This document shows positions 16,806-26,097 of a stretch of 64,000 nucleotides of DNA, piece by piece (the first letter of the stretch is position 1; the number at the start of each line of letters is the position of its first letter). Below the pieces are notes generated by a model. It saw only the letters and a list, made by a program, of their open reading frames with translations. It made no database searches and was not told where the DNA came from. The stretch spans positions 6,190,501 to 6,254,500 of the forward strand of contig NZ_OY762614.1 in the NCBI RefSeq assembly GCF_963666145.1, in the 5' to 3' direction. The position numbers and the translations under genes were made by a program. The DNA comes from an uncultured Desulfobacter sp. (GTDB taxonomy: Bacteria; Desulfobacterota; Desulfobacteria; Desulfobacterales; Desulfobacteraceae).

Positions 16806-19646
16806 GTGCAAAACTATCATGAAAAAAATCTGGCATGCCTGAAATCATCTAATCCCAAACTGTATAAACAAGTCATCGACCATACACCAGAAAAGATTGG
16901 GACAATTATACCAACCCCAACCGGTCCGACGTTACGATTTCATACCCCCGGAGAAAAGTTCAATTTCCTATGCGACGAAAATGATGTATTGGGCGCGCTC
17001 GAACAAAATTTCCCCATGCTGAAAAAAGAGGACAATTTAAATAAAACCGTGTGTATTTTTACGGGAATGGGACTTGGATACCGGCCCCTTGCCGCGCTGG
17101 AGATTCGCCAGGACATGTACCGGATGATGGTGATTGAACCCTCTTTAGATATATTTTGCACCGCTTTAAAGTGTGTGGATTTACGTCCGCTCTTCCTGTC
17201 TGAAAAAGTAACACTTTTTGTTGGAAATATCGATTGGAAAGAACTTGATGAAACGTTGGTAGGTTTCCCCATATCTGTAAATATTTTCTTCAGCAATTAT
17301 ATAGTCCAATTTGATTGGAATAATGCGCTGTATACCGAAACATTCAACACAGCAAGGGCGTATGCAACGAAGGCTATTTCAGCCAAAGGCGTATTCGATG
17401 AATGCGGCGAACAACTCTTTAGAAATAGACTCCGGAACATGGCGCTATTCCGGGAAGCCCGAAACGTGGATGTCCTAAAAGGGGCATTTCGTGGAAAACC
17501 AGCCGTATTGGTTTCAGCCGGCCCGTCCTTGGATCAGAGTATGGCACAATTAAAAAAGGCCATGGGAAAATGCGTTATTATCGCGGTGGATTCTGCGGCT
17601 GTTCCCCTCTTGAATAACGGAATTACTCCTGATTTTGTAACGACCCTGGATTTTCGTAATCACAATTCAGATAAATTGTCTCCACATTTAATAAAAGATG
17701 CACCATTCTCACTTGTGGCCGTTATTTCCTCATCAGTTCCTACTGCCAGAAGACTGCCTTTAAACCATCTTTTTTATTGTTTTCAGGACAATGACACCCA
17801 GCAGTGGATGATTGACGCTCTGAAAGTACAACATCAAATGAAGCCGGCCGGCACAGTGGCATCCCTTTCTCTCTCATTTGCCCAGATGACCGGAGCCGAT
17901 CCAATTATAATGGTCGGGCACGATTTCGCATTAATTTCTGAAAATGCCGATCATGTAAAAGGAACCGTATTTAATCATAATTGGCACCAAGGGAAAAATT
18001 TGATCAATGTTAAAGGTGTTGATGGGAAATTGGTCAAAACTCAGGATTTTTTGCTCGAATTCAAACAGACCTTTGAGCAAATTATGGCACAGCATCCGTG
18101 CAAATATATCAATGCGACAGCTGCAGGTGCACATATCGAAGGCACGATGGTTCAAAATTTTGAGGATGTGTTTAAAAATGATTTAACACAAAAAATAAAT
18201 GTGGAAACGATTATTGCATCTGCATTAAAAAAACGAACTGGCATATCCCTTTCTAAATTTCTTAAAACCACACAATCCCAGCTTCGAGATGCAAACGCAC
18301 GACTTAAACAAGTTAACTCTATTTTATCAACCAATGAAAAATTCGTTAAATTTTTAGACAAACAATCCGTTTTGTCATCTAAAAAACTAACATCTTTTGC
18401 CAAACTTCCTAAACAGATTCAGAATCATAAACAAAATATTTTGAAAGCCCGAAAGAGATTAAAACCTTTTTTACCCATAGAGGAAGTGGCCGCTAAAATG
18501 ATTCATGACGCCAGAATTGTCCAGGAAATTGAAAAAACAAACACCTATTTTGAAGCGATAACAAAGGAAGCAAAAATAGTGTCTCTTGAAATGGGAGGTC
18601 ACCAAAAAGGGCTGACGGTTTTCAGTGAAGAGGTCCAAAGGCTTGTTTCTTTTCTGGAACAAGAGAATCAATTTTTTTCAGATTTTAATTCAGATTCGCC
18701 TTTTTCTATCAAAGCTGCACTATCCCTTGCCGAACTTTACCTGAGAGAAATGTGTCCTGTAAAAGCCATTAATATTTTGGAACTTATTTTTTTAAAAGGG
18801 AAAAAAGCGTCCATGGACAAAGCCAAAATTTTTATGGGAATTGCAAAAGCACAACTGCTCGATTTTGAGTCAGCTGAAAAATGGTGGGAGACAAGCATTG
18901 CAGAGGATAATTCTGAGATCAGGGAGGAATTAACCGAACAACGAAGGATATTAGGAGAGTATTGGATAAAAAGACTTACAGAATCAAAGATGCCACGATA
19001 TTTGGAATGGGCGTTGCGTTCGTGTCAAGAAAAAGAATTTGTTCTTAAAGCAAAACAAGAGACCTGGGAAATGACGATTAAATGGATTTCCCAATGGCTT
19101 GAAAAAGATAATAACGTCGATTTAGCAGAGATGATTTTAGAATTATGGGCACCTATTTGTGAACAAACGCCCGAGTGGTATTATTGGCGAGCAAGATGTA
19201 TGGCTAAAAGGGATGATAAGATTGCCGCAGCAAGCTATCTGGAAAAGCATTTACTTGGACCGAATCACGCCCACCATTCAAACGAATCTTCATATCCGGA
19301 ATGGCTCGCATTTTTAGCCCGACTGTTAATGGAAACAGATCAATTTGACCACGGTATCCAAAAACTCACACAAGCGGTATCGCTGGACGCGAATCAGGCT
19401 GTATTATGGGAAGAACTTGGGGATACCTTTTTTGTGCATGGAGATTTTGCTTCGGCTGCTGTGGCCTACGAAAAGTGTTTCATCACGTTATCTGAAAAAA
19501 CGGATGTCTTAAAAAAATTTGGAGATTGTTATCTGAAGCAGGGTTTTATTGAAGCCGCAGAAACGGCATATCAGGCAGTGCTTCAAAAAGATCCTGCCAA
19601 TGAATCAGCACAGTCGGCACTGGAAAAATTAAAAGAGACGCCATAA
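16806..19646 (+). CDS. Maf-type (DUF115/MptE-like) glycosyltransferase with TPR tail
   Basis: This 946-residue protein begins with GTG (AAAGGAG site about 8 bp upstream). Residues about 30-200 resemble the Maf N-terminal domain. Residues about 230-450 form the MAF_flag10/DUF115 domain with SAGPSLDQS and VDSAAVPLLNNGITPDF. After a lysine-rich helical stretch (about 460-640), TPR-like repeats run to the C-terminus (about 640-945). Maf proteins transfer nonulosonic acids to flagellin in several polar-flagellated bacteria. This copy is longer than the usual 600-650 residues. It borders the glycan locus, converging with glf, so it is a candidate for the final glycosyl transfer to flagellin. The gene is noticeably AT-richer than its neighbours. 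An ATG at 16802 opens only a six-codon frame. Confidence 0.8.
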   Translation: MQNYHEKNLACLKSSNPKLYKQVIDHTPEKIGTIIPTPTGPTLRFHTPGEKFNFLCDENDVLGALEQNFPMLKKEDNLNKTVCIFTGMGLGYRPLAALEIRQDMYRMMVIEPSLDIFCTALKCVDLRPLFLSEKVTLFVGNIDWKELDETLVGFPISVNIFFSNYIVQFDWNNALYTETFNTARAYATKAISAKGVFDECGEQLFRNRLRNMALFREARNVDVLKGAFRGKPAVLVSAGPSLDQSMAQLKKAMGKCVIIAVDSAAVPLLNNGITPDFVTTLDFRNHNSDKLSPHLIKDAPFSLVAVISSSVPTARRLPLNHLFYCFQDNDTQQWMIDALKVQHQMKPAGTVASLSLSFAQMTGADPIIMVGHDFALISENADHVKGTVFNHNWHQGKNLINVKGVDGKLVKTQDFLLEFKQTFEQIMAQHPCKYINATAAGAHIEGTMVQNFEDVFKNDLTQKINVETIIASALKKRTGISLSKFLKTTQSQLRDANARLKQVNSILSTNEKFVKFLDKQSVLSSKKLTSFAKLPKQIQNHKQNILKARKRLKPFLPIEEVAAKMIHDARIVQEIEKTNTYFEAITKEAKIVSLEMGGHQKGLTVFSEEVQRLVSFLEQENQFFSDFNSDSPFSIKAALSLAELYLREMCPVKAINILELIFLKGKKASMDKAKIFMGIAKAQLLDFESAEKWWETSIAEDNSEIREELTEQRRILGEYWIKRLTESKMPRYLEWALRSCQEKEFVLKAKQETWEMTIKWISQWLEKDNNVDLAEMILELWAPICEQTPEWYYWRARCMAKRDDKIAAASYLEKHLLGPNHAHHSNESSYPEWLAFLARLLMETDQFDHGIQKLTQAVSLDANQAVLWEELGDTFFVHGDFASAAVAYEKCFITLSEKTDVLKKFGDCYLKQGFIEAAETAYQAVLQKDPANESAQSALEKLKETP

Positions 19647-19704
19647 ATGGTGGAGTTATAGTATCTACCAAACGCCTGCCAGGTGGTCATTTTGTATGCT
19701 GATA

Positions 19705-20853
19705 TTATTGGCTATCTTCTTTTTTTATTCTGTCGAAAAGATTTAAAGCCTTTTCAATGGCTGTGTCCATATCCCAGTACTTGTATAGTCCCAATCGTCC
19801 CGTGACGATTAAGTTTTGTCTCTGTTCAGCCTTGTGCAGATATTTTTTCAAACGTTCATTATTATAGGTATCATTTACAGGATAAAAAGCCTCGACGCCT
19901 TGCTGCCATGCTTGAGGGTATTCACGGCAGAGAACGGTTTGCGGTGCGTTAAAAATTTCCGTTTTTTCCGGCTGATAGTGTTTAAATTCATGAACCCGTG
20001 TAAAAGGAACATTTTCATCCGAATAATTAACAACGGACGTGCCTTGATAATCTGATATTTGTTGGGTTTCCCATTCAAAATTTAGAGACCGCCATTCTAA
20101 TGCGCCAAACTGGTAATCAAAGAGCCGATCAATCATTCCTGTATAGATAATCTTACAGGTTGACGGTATGTCATGGGCGATTTCTTCATATGGTGTATTC
20201 AACTTTAACTCAATGTTCTTATGGGCTAAAAGTCTGTCAAAAAGTCGACCATACCCACCCAATGGTATGCCCTGGTAAGGATCATTAAAATAATTAGCAT
20301 TATAGTTGTAACGAATCGGCAAACGCGAAATAATATCTGCAGGCAGCAATGCGGGATCTTTTCCCCATTGTTTGCGTGTATAACCTTTTATAAAAGCCTC
20401 GTACAGCTTCAACCCAATGGAAGCGATTGCTTTTTCTTCAAGATTTTTGGGAACATTTATGCCGCAAGAACTTATCTCTTTGTTTAAAAATTCAATTGCT
20501 TCATTTGGGCTAAAATTTTTATCAAAAAAATCATTGATGGTTTTCAGGTTAATGGGCATCTGATAGATACGGTGTTTAAATAACGCCATTACCTTATGCT
20601 GATAATTAGAAAATTCGCCAAATCGACGGATATAGTCCCAAACATTTTTTTTTGCTGTATGAAAAATATGAGATCCATATTTATGGATTTCAATACCCGT
20701 TGAGGGGTCAATATAAGAATAACTATTACCGCCAATATGAGCCCGTTTTTCCACAACAAGTACTTTTTTGTCCAGAACGCTTGCAATCCTTTCGGCAAGA
20801 ACAGAACCGCTAAAGCCGCTGCCGACAATACAATAAGAAAGACCGCTATACAT
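19705..20853 (-). CDS. glf: UDP-galactopyranose mutase
   Basis: This 382-residue flavoenzyme interconverts UDP-galactopyranose and UDP-galactofuranose. The FAD motif VGSGFSGSVLAERIA (about residues 10-24) is followed by EKRAHIGGNSY, HKYGSHIFHT and the GIPLGGYGRLFDRLL segment characteristic of Glf. The ATG at 20853 gives the family-standard start; longer readings only add sequence overlapping the upstream cyclase-like gene, with which it shares 8 bp. The ribosome site is weak, so translation is probably coupled. Together with the GlfT2-like transferase at 22407-23903 it shows that the glycan contains galactofuranose. Confidence 0.96.
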   Translation of the reverse strand: MYSGLSYCIVGSGFSGSVLAERIASVLDKKVLVVEKRAHIGGNSYSYIDPSTGIEIHKYGSHIFHTAKKNVWDYIRRFGEFSNYQHKVMALFKHRIYQMPINLKTINDFFDKNFSPNEAIEFLNKEISSCGINVPKNLEEKAIASIGLKLYEAFIKGYTRKQWGKDPALLPADIISRLPIRYNYNANYFNDPYQGIPLGGYGRLFDRLLAHKNIELKLNTPYEEIAHDIPSTCKIIYTGMIDRLFDYQFGALEWRSLNFEWETQQISDYQGTSVVNYSDENVPFTRVHEFKHYQPEKTEIFNAPQTVLCREYPQAWQQGVEAFYPVNDTYNNERLKKYLHKAEQRQNLIVTGRLGLYKYWDMDTAIEKALNLFDRIKKEDSQ

Positions 20854-21517
20854 TTTCAACCAAGGCCAATACCGTACATGGGGCGGCATCTGTTTTGGCA
20901 ACTCGCAATGGCGCGACGATGATTTGCTTAAACGAAGCGTCTGCCCAAACATGATTCAAATCCATATCTTCCAATAAAAGAAGGGGCCGGTCTCCTTCTA
21001 AAAAAGATTTATGGGCTTTTCTCCCGGTCTGCCTATGCACAAAAGACGCGATGGAAATGGAATCAAATCCGAGAACTTTTAAATCCGGGAAAGTGTCTTT
21101 TAAAAATTTTGCCAATTGAGGGCTGAATCCAGGGTTCTTTTGCCAATAAACCGCCTTGTCTCTGTTTTTGCAAAATCCTGTTTTGATGATAAGCAATTCT
21201 ACCTCATGGGGTATAAAAAAATCTTTCACCTGTTCGGCGGAAATAATTTCTCCGGGCTCAACATTCTCTAAATCGATAATCCACGAATGGTTAAAGACGA
21301 GAAAATCCGCATTATAATCGGAACCGTTTCTGCCATTTTGAATAAAATGTTTGGGAAAATCCAAGTGTGTCCCCAAGTGATTGGGTAAGTTCCAATAACT
21401 TGTATTACAAGAATCACCCGATTCCATCTGCTTTAATGCCTGAATGCGCATTCCATACCCACCGCCAAAAACGGGCGTATCCATACTTAATGGGTATGAC
21501 AGGAACATCCATTTCAT
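20846..21517 (-). CDS. Cyclase / kynurenine-formamidase-like hydrolase
   Basis: This protein of about 223 residues belongs to the cyclase family (PF04199). The hallmark HLGTHLDFPKHF (near residue 46) supplies the metal-binding His and Asp residues. Relatives include kynurenine formamidase and polyketide-type cyclases; members also occur in sugar-nucleotide clusters with unknown roles. The start is uncertain: ATG at 21517 is used here, while a TTG at 21544 directly after the upstream stop would add nine residues; neither has a strong ribosome site. Its stop overlaps glf by 8 bp. A role in hydrolysing an amide or lactone on a sugar intermediate is only an inference. Confidence 0.75.
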   Translation of the reverse strand: MKWMFLSYPLSMDTPVFGGGYGMRIQALKQMESGDSCNTSYWNLPNHLGTHLDFPKHFIQNGRNGSDYNADFLVFNHSWIIDLENVEPGEIISAEQVKDFFIPHEVELLIIKTGFCKNRDKAVYWQKNPGFSPQLAKFLKDTFPDLKVLGFDSISIASFVHRQTGRKAHKSFLEGDRPLLLLEDMDLNHVWADASFKQIIVAPLRVAKTDAAPCTVLALVENV

Positions 21518-21544
21518 ATCAGGTGGATTTGTTACCTTTGCCAA

Positions 21545-22345
21545 TTATTTTTCATCAAGGTATTTTCGTGCCTGCATAACAAGGGCTGAGGATTCTTTGT
21601 ACAGAGTGTTCCAATTCTCAGGTGTATGATTGTCAATTGCTCGTTCATTATCATGAATGCGGACATTGGCAAGGACCTTGGGGATGTGGATGAACCGTGC
21701 GCCATTTATGGCAAATCGCAGAAACATTTCGTGATCCTGGGGCTTGATTGTTTCATTATAATATCCGATTCGATCATGCAGTTCTCTGCGATACAACTTA
21801 CATATCCCGCAGAAATACCAACGACAAAAGGTCTCTTCAAAGTCATAATCCGGCAGTAAAAATTTTCGTAAAATTCTTCCTTTATCATCCACGATGTGCA
21901 TATCGGCATAGGCAAAATCTGCGTTATTTTTCTCCAACCCAGAGGCAAGCTCAGATAAGGCAGATGGAAGCAGTACATCATCTGAGGCTATAAACGTGCA
22001 ATATTTTCCAGTAGATTTTTGAAATCCGGTATTCAGTGCAGCGCCAAGACCTTTATTTTCAGAATGATGAATGATCCGTAAATTTCTGCCTTTGGGGGGA
22101 TATCGAAGATGCTCATACCTTTCCACTGTCTTTGATTCTTGGTTGTAATTACATGCATAGGAGACCCTGTCTGAAGATAATGCGTTCTCATATTTGTCTA
22201 AAACATCACGGGTCGCGTCTGTGGATGCGTCATTAATAACAATAATCTCTATTTCGGGCCAGTCCTGAAACCAAATTGAATCCAGACAGATCGGCAGGTA
22301 TCCACACTGGTTATATGAGGGAACAATCACTGAAATACGATTCAT
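21545..22345 (-). CDS. Family 2 glycosyltransferase
   Basis: This 266-residue GT-A enzyme opens with ISVIVPSYNQ (4-13), then VINDASTDATRD, the nucleotide-sugar loop. It has NKGLGAALNTG, the metal-binding FIASDD (about 118-123) and a catalytic region with KPQDHEMFLRFA. It has no membrane helix and would act on the cytoplasmic side of the membrane. The ATG has an AAGGG site 5 bp upstream. It lies between the GlfT2-like gene and the cyclase-like gene. Donor and acceptor sugars are not predictable. Confidence 0.9.
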   Translation of the reverse strand: MNRISVIVPSYNQCGYLPICLDSIWFQDWPEIEIIVINDASTDATRDVLDKYENALSSDRVSYACNYNQESKTVERYEHLRYPPKGRNLRIIHHSENKGLGAALNTGFQKSTGKYCTFIASDDVLLPSALSELASGLEKNNADFAYADMHIVDDKGRILRKFLLPDYDFEETFCRWYFCGICKLYRRELHDRIGYYNETIKPQDHEMFLRFAINGARFIHIPKVLANVRIHDNERAIDNHTPENWNTLYKESSALVMQARKYLDEK

Positions 22346-22406
22346 AATACCCTTTTCATTTCTTGACTACCTTGAAGCGGTTAAATGTGGAATCGATGTT
22401 GAGAAA

Positions 22407-23903
22407 TTAAACAAGGCCCAAACGTTTTTTCCAAAAGCCCACAGAGGTATTCGCCACAGCTGCTGCTCTCCATTGCATCTTTAACTTATTGTAAATAAAA
22501 GCATATTTCAGTATCGCCAGAACGGCTCGACCCCATAGAAAAAATATTGGTATTTTTTTTTCAAAAGCAATTTTTATCGTTATCATCACATCTTGATCGT
22601 CTGTTGCTTTTAGCCAGCAAGGCCCCTTCAAACAGTCTTGCACACCATGAACAAAGGCAAGCAAAAAATCTGACCTCCCCGTAAAAAATTCTTTTAACGC
22701 TTCTAAAAAAAGACCGCGGACCGTGTGGGACAGTGTAACATTTTGAAGCATTCGAACGATCAGCATATTTCTAACCCAATAGTAACGTTTTGCAAGGTCA
22801 AAGCTCATAAAATCTGGATGATGCACACAGACGCCAGCCTGAATATCAATGGACATTTTTTTTGTAAGACGCAGCCCAAATTCAATATCATCGGCCTTTA
22901 TAAAAAAGGGTAATATCATCCCGATGTCCTGAACTATCTCAAGGGGGAAAGCAAAAAACCAGAATCCTCCATATTGGGCACCACACCACTTCTGCCATAA
23001 TGATAGACCCTCTGCATGCCCAAGATTTATCCCACAATGCTGGGGAATGACCTGTAGCAAATTTACAGGATCTATATCAGCACCCGCTTCATTTAAGTAA
23101 CAAGGGTTCTCCAAGGACATAAGCGCTCCGGCGATGGCCGTCCCCGAAGAATATTCAAAATGTTTTTTAGTGCGAAGCAGTGTCTCCGTATCCAATTGAA
23201 CATCATCATCCATGAGTATTGCATGGGTACACTCTCCTTGCGCCAACAAGGCCAAAAGGCCTCGACTGAAACCGCCTGCCCCGCCCAAATTTTGATTTGG
23301 AATAAGACAATAACTGTCGGGAATTTGATCAGCAGACAGCGTGCGTGCGTTATCCACTACAACAACATGCAGGTCTTTCAAAAAAGGGTCGTCGTAAATT
23401 TTCCAAAGGGTCCTTAAAAGTTCACGTTCCCTTTTATAGGTACATACAACTAATCCAAGCTGGACAGCAGCCCCGGCATTGTTTTCACAAATGTATTCTC
23501 CATTTCGGAAGGTACTGTTTGATGCCAAAGAACGCAAAACCGGATATACCCGTCCTGTTGTTTCAGGTAATTGAGGCATTAAAAAATCGTAATATTTTTC
23601 AAGGTCAGTATCCAAGCACAGACGATTTAGCAAAACCACCTTACGACCGCTTTTACCATGAAAAACGAAAGAAACATCAAAACTGCCTTTTAAAAAAAGA
23701 CGGCATGCCAGTCTCCCCACGGATATGGGCCACCCGCCTGTTCCAATAAAACATGCATTGTAAAAAGAATCCAATGTACATATGCTGCCCTTTTTTAGTG
23801 TGCATCCGCCATCAGGATCAATATAGTGCTCTCCATCTATCTGAAAATACAGTGGCTGCAAAGCAGAAGATTTTGATAATCTGATTCTTTGAAGCAGTGG
23901 CAA
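22407..23903 (-). CDS. GlfT2-like galactofuranosyltransferase
   Basis: This 498-residue protein has the GlfT2-type layout: an N-terminal beta-rich domain (about 1-145), a GT-A core starting CTYKR (154-158), NQNLGGAGGFSRG (203-215), the metal-binding DDD at 232-234, a GGFWFFAFP segment and the catalytic-base region IKADDIEF (335-342), plus His361/362. Mycobacterial GlfT2 polymerises galactofuranose. With glf nearby, a galactofuranosyltransferase is the best call; single transfer versus polymerisation cannot be told. The start is a TTG with AAGGA about 8 bp upstream; no ATG or GTG lies between it and the in-frame stop upstream. Confidence 0.85.
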   Translation of the reverse strand: MPLLQRIRLSKSSALQPLYFQIDGEHYIDPDGGCTLKKGSICTLDSFYNACFIGTGGWPISVGRLACRLFLKGSFDVSFVFHGKSGRKVVLLNRLCLDTDLEKYYDFLMPQLPETTGRVYPVLRSLASNSTFRNGEYICENNAGAAVQLGLVVCTYKRERELLRTLWKIYDDPFLKDLHVVVVDNARTLSADQIPDSYCLIPNQNLGGAGGFSRGLLALLAQGECTHAILMDDDVQLDTETLLRTKKHFEYSSGTAIAGALMSLENPCYLNEAGADIDPVNLLQVIPQHCGINLGHAEGLSLWQKWCGAQYGGFWFFAFPLEIVQDIGMILPFFIKADDIEFGLRLTKKMSIDIQAGVCVHHPDFMSFDLAKRYYWVRNMLIVRMLQNVTLSHTVRGLFLEALKEFFTGRSDFLLAFVHGVQDCLKGPCWLKATDDQDVMITIKIAFEKKIPIFFLWGRAVLAILKYAFIYNKLKMQWRAAAVANTSVGFWKKRLGLV

Positions 23904-23936
23904 TGCTATTTTTTCCTTAACAGCTCAAACATGATT

Positions 23937-24707
23937 CTAAGTGAATAAACAGTCCAGGTTCACCCTTGGTAAATTTTCAAGATTACCACCGCGTGTGGCG
24001 TTATACAGCACCCCCCCTTTTTTTAAGATAGCCTGTTCTGCGGTTTTAAAAGCCAGGGCCTGACGTTCGAGGTTTGGTTCATACCACTTTTCTCCGGGTG
24101 CCCTATAATCCGGATGAAAATGGTTATGTTCATTGGCGTGGGTATAGACGGAAAATGTTTGCCCATTGGGCTTTTCAACTTTGTTCGGCAGACGAAAAGA
24201 GAAATCTATGCCGATCAAATAAAACTGTGTAATCCCCATGAAACTTGCCATCTGAAGCATTAGATATATTACTGTGTTCCCGCTATAAAGAACATCGAGT
24301 GCATCACTTGAAAAACTTGGCGGCTCAGGCCATGAATTCTCAAAATAACACCGATAATAGATACCGTTTGTTAGGGGTATATCCAACGTCTTCATGTATG
24401 TGGTGTATATTTTGGTCATTCCATGCAGATTATTTATCTCTCCAGCGTTTTGCTGTGCAACAAGTCCGTCTTCAACCATGTAATAGGTGGGACGCCATTG
24501 GGTTTGATCAAAGGCCAAATAAATTTTATTACATGCAAAGCTGATTTCCCCTTGCAATAAATTCAAATCAGAAATTGTAAGGCTTGGACCATTACCAATA
24601 AAAAAAGCACGTTTTCCCTGGTGAATATTACGAAGCGCAGTTAATTTCTGGGTGCTGGGTGGAATCGTAAAATGAACAAGTATATCCTTTTTCTCAACAA
24701 AGCTCAT
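23937..24707 (-). CDS. DUF115 / MptE-like protein
   Basis: This 256-residue protein of the DUF115 (6-hydroxymethylpterin diphosphokinase MptE-like) family has the motif FFIGNGPSLT (about residues 35-44) and then FACNKIYLAF. It has TVIYLMLQMASFMGITQFYLIGIDFSF further on. The GNGPSL loop also occurs in Maf proteins and recalls sialyltransferases. In glycan loci such proteins are suspected glycosyltransferases; the pterin kinase name comes from an archaeal relative. It resembles the second small DUF115 protein at 48179-49063. It sits directly after the IMPase-family gene with a 7-bp gap. Confidence 0.75.
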   Translation of the reverse strand: MSFVEKKDILVHFTIPPSTQKLTALRNIHQGKRAFFIGNGPSLTISDLNLLQGEISFACNKIYLAFDQTQWRPTYYMVEDGLVAQQNAGEINNLHGMTKIYTTYMKTLDIPLTNGIYYRCYFENSWPEPPSFSSDALDVLYSGNTVIYLMLQMASFMGITQFYLIGIDFSFRLPNKVEKPNGQTFSVYTHANEHNHFHPDYRAPGEKWYEPNLERQALAFKTAEQAILKKGGVLYNATRGGNLENLPRVNLDCLFT

Positions 24708-24714
24708 AATCTTT

Positions 24715-25488
24715 TTACCACTTCAGGATTTTTTTCATACACTCTGCAAGTTCAGGGTTCGCAGCCATGACATCCAGACTCATCGGATGCCGTCCTTGCC
24801 GCATGATACAAATACCGCCTGCGCCTTTAACCAATGCAGCGCCTGCCGCCACATCCCATACCATGATATCTCGTTCAAAGTAAGCATCAAGCCGTCCTTC
24901 TGCGACCCAGGCAAGAGAAAGGGCTGCGGTGCCAAGCATACGTATCTTTTTAAATTCTTCGGCAAAAGCCAAAAACCAGTTTACAGACGCTGACGACAGG
25001 TCAGATAGCAAGGGAAAACCTGTGGCCAGGACAGCCTTGTTTATTTTTACAATATTGCCCACATGCATTATTTGATTATCTACCCGGCTCTGATTCCCTG
25101 CGGAAACAAACGTACGGTTGCGAGCGATATCATGAATGACACCGACTACCGGGTTTCCTTTGCGCCATAAAGCAATGGATATACAATAGAGAGGGATACC
25201 TTTAAAAAAATTCATGCTGCCGTCCAATGGATCAACAATCCAGACCACATCTTTGGCAAACAGTTGATGCGTTTCAATATCCTCCTCACTTAAACAACAA
25301 ATCCCCGTTGCTTTGCTGAGTCGGATGCTCAATTCACGACTCAGCATTAAATCTGCATTAAGTTTGATATCTTTTTCATTTTCATGAAATATCTGTTGGT
25401 TGCCAATATTTGACGCTACCAGAGAATTCAGTGAGTCCAGGACAATATCAACGGCTAATTGGGCCAACTGCGCATTGGATTGAGTCAA
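24715..25488 (-). CDS. Inositol-monophosphatase family phosphatase
   Basis: This 257-residue Mg-dependent phosphatase has motif A WIVDPLDGSMNF (about 83-94), an upstream SEED segment that provides metal ligands, and motif B WDVAAGAAL (about 209-217). The family dephosphorylates inositol phosphates, histidinol phosphate, PAP and sugar phosphates. Next to a GmhA-like isomerase and a cytidylyltransferase it may take the place of a sugar-phosphate phosphatase such as GmhB. The start is TTG, overlapping the SIS gene stop (TTGA), with GGGGGA 8 bp upstream; this fits the repeated overlap style of the locus. Confidence 0.85.
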   Translation of the reverse strand: MTQSNAQLAQLAVDIVLDSLNSLVASNIGNQQIFHENEKDIKLNADLMLSRELSIRLSKATGICCLSEEDIETHQLFAKDVVWIVDPLDGSMNFFKGIPLYCISIALWRKGNPVVGVIHDIARNRTFVSAGNQSRVDNQIMHVGNIVKINKAVLATGFPLLSDLSSASVNWFLAFAEEFKKIRMLGTAALSLAWVAEGRLDAYFERDIMVWDVAAGAALVKGAGGICIMRQGRHPMSLDVMAANPELAECMKKILKW

Positions 25489-26096
25489 GAAGTTGTTCCC
25501 CCGTATAGTTCAAAAAATGTATCCAGGCAGCTGTGCAGAAGAGCTTGATGGGCCGATTCCACAAGACCATACGTACTTGCAGGTATCCAGAAGTTAAGGT
25601 CTCCCATCTTACGGGAATCATTATTGGAATCCATGCCGGAAAACGTAATGACGAACATCTCCTTCTCCCGGGCACATTTTATTGCGGCAATCACGTTGGC
25701 AGAGTTACCAGAGCTGCTGATCGTTACAAGAACATCTCCTTTCTCGGCAAACCGATTGAGAGGAACGGAAAAACACTCTTTAAAATGAATATCGTTGCTT
25801 ACTGCGCTCATTAAAGCAACATCGTTAAATACCGTAGCCCGACACCCGCATGTTTTGTTAAAATCAGCAGCCATATGGGATGCCATGGTCGCGCTTGCCC
25901 CGTTTCCGATAAAATAAATTGTATTATTGGACCTTCGTATATCAAAAAACAGCTTACAAAAATTTATCAGTGCCTGTTCCTGGCCAATTGATTTGCCATA
26001 TCGATTTGTGGCCTTCATCTCTGTTAAGGCCAGATAAAGATCGTCTAAATATTGGCCGTAGAATAATTGCTGTCCCAAAAGTTTGTTTTCTTTCAT
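25485..26096 (-). CDS. SIS-domain sugar isomerase (GmhA/phosphoheptose isomerase-like)
   Basis: This 203-residue protein has a single SIS domain. The IGNGASATMASHMAADF segment (about residues 63-79) and VTISSSGNSANV (about 123-134) form the sugar-phosphate pocket, as in GmhA, which converts sedoheptulose 7-phosphate to heptose 7-phosphate. DiaA-like or other ketose/aldose isomerase roles are possible, but the position between a cytidylyltransferase and a phosphatase supports a nucleotide-sugar route. It stops four bases inside the start of the phosphatase gene. Confidence 0.82.
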   Translation of the reverse strand: MKENKLLGQQLFYGQYLDDLYLALTEMKATNRYGKSIGQEQALINFCKLFFDIRRSNNTIYFIGNGASATMASHMAADFNKTCGCRATVFNDVALMSAVSNDIHFKECFSVPLNRFAEKGDVLVTISSSGNSANVIAAIKCAREKEMFVITFSGMDSNNDSRKMGDLNFWIPASTYGLVESAHQALLHSCLDTFFELYGGTTS

Positions 26097-26097
26097 T

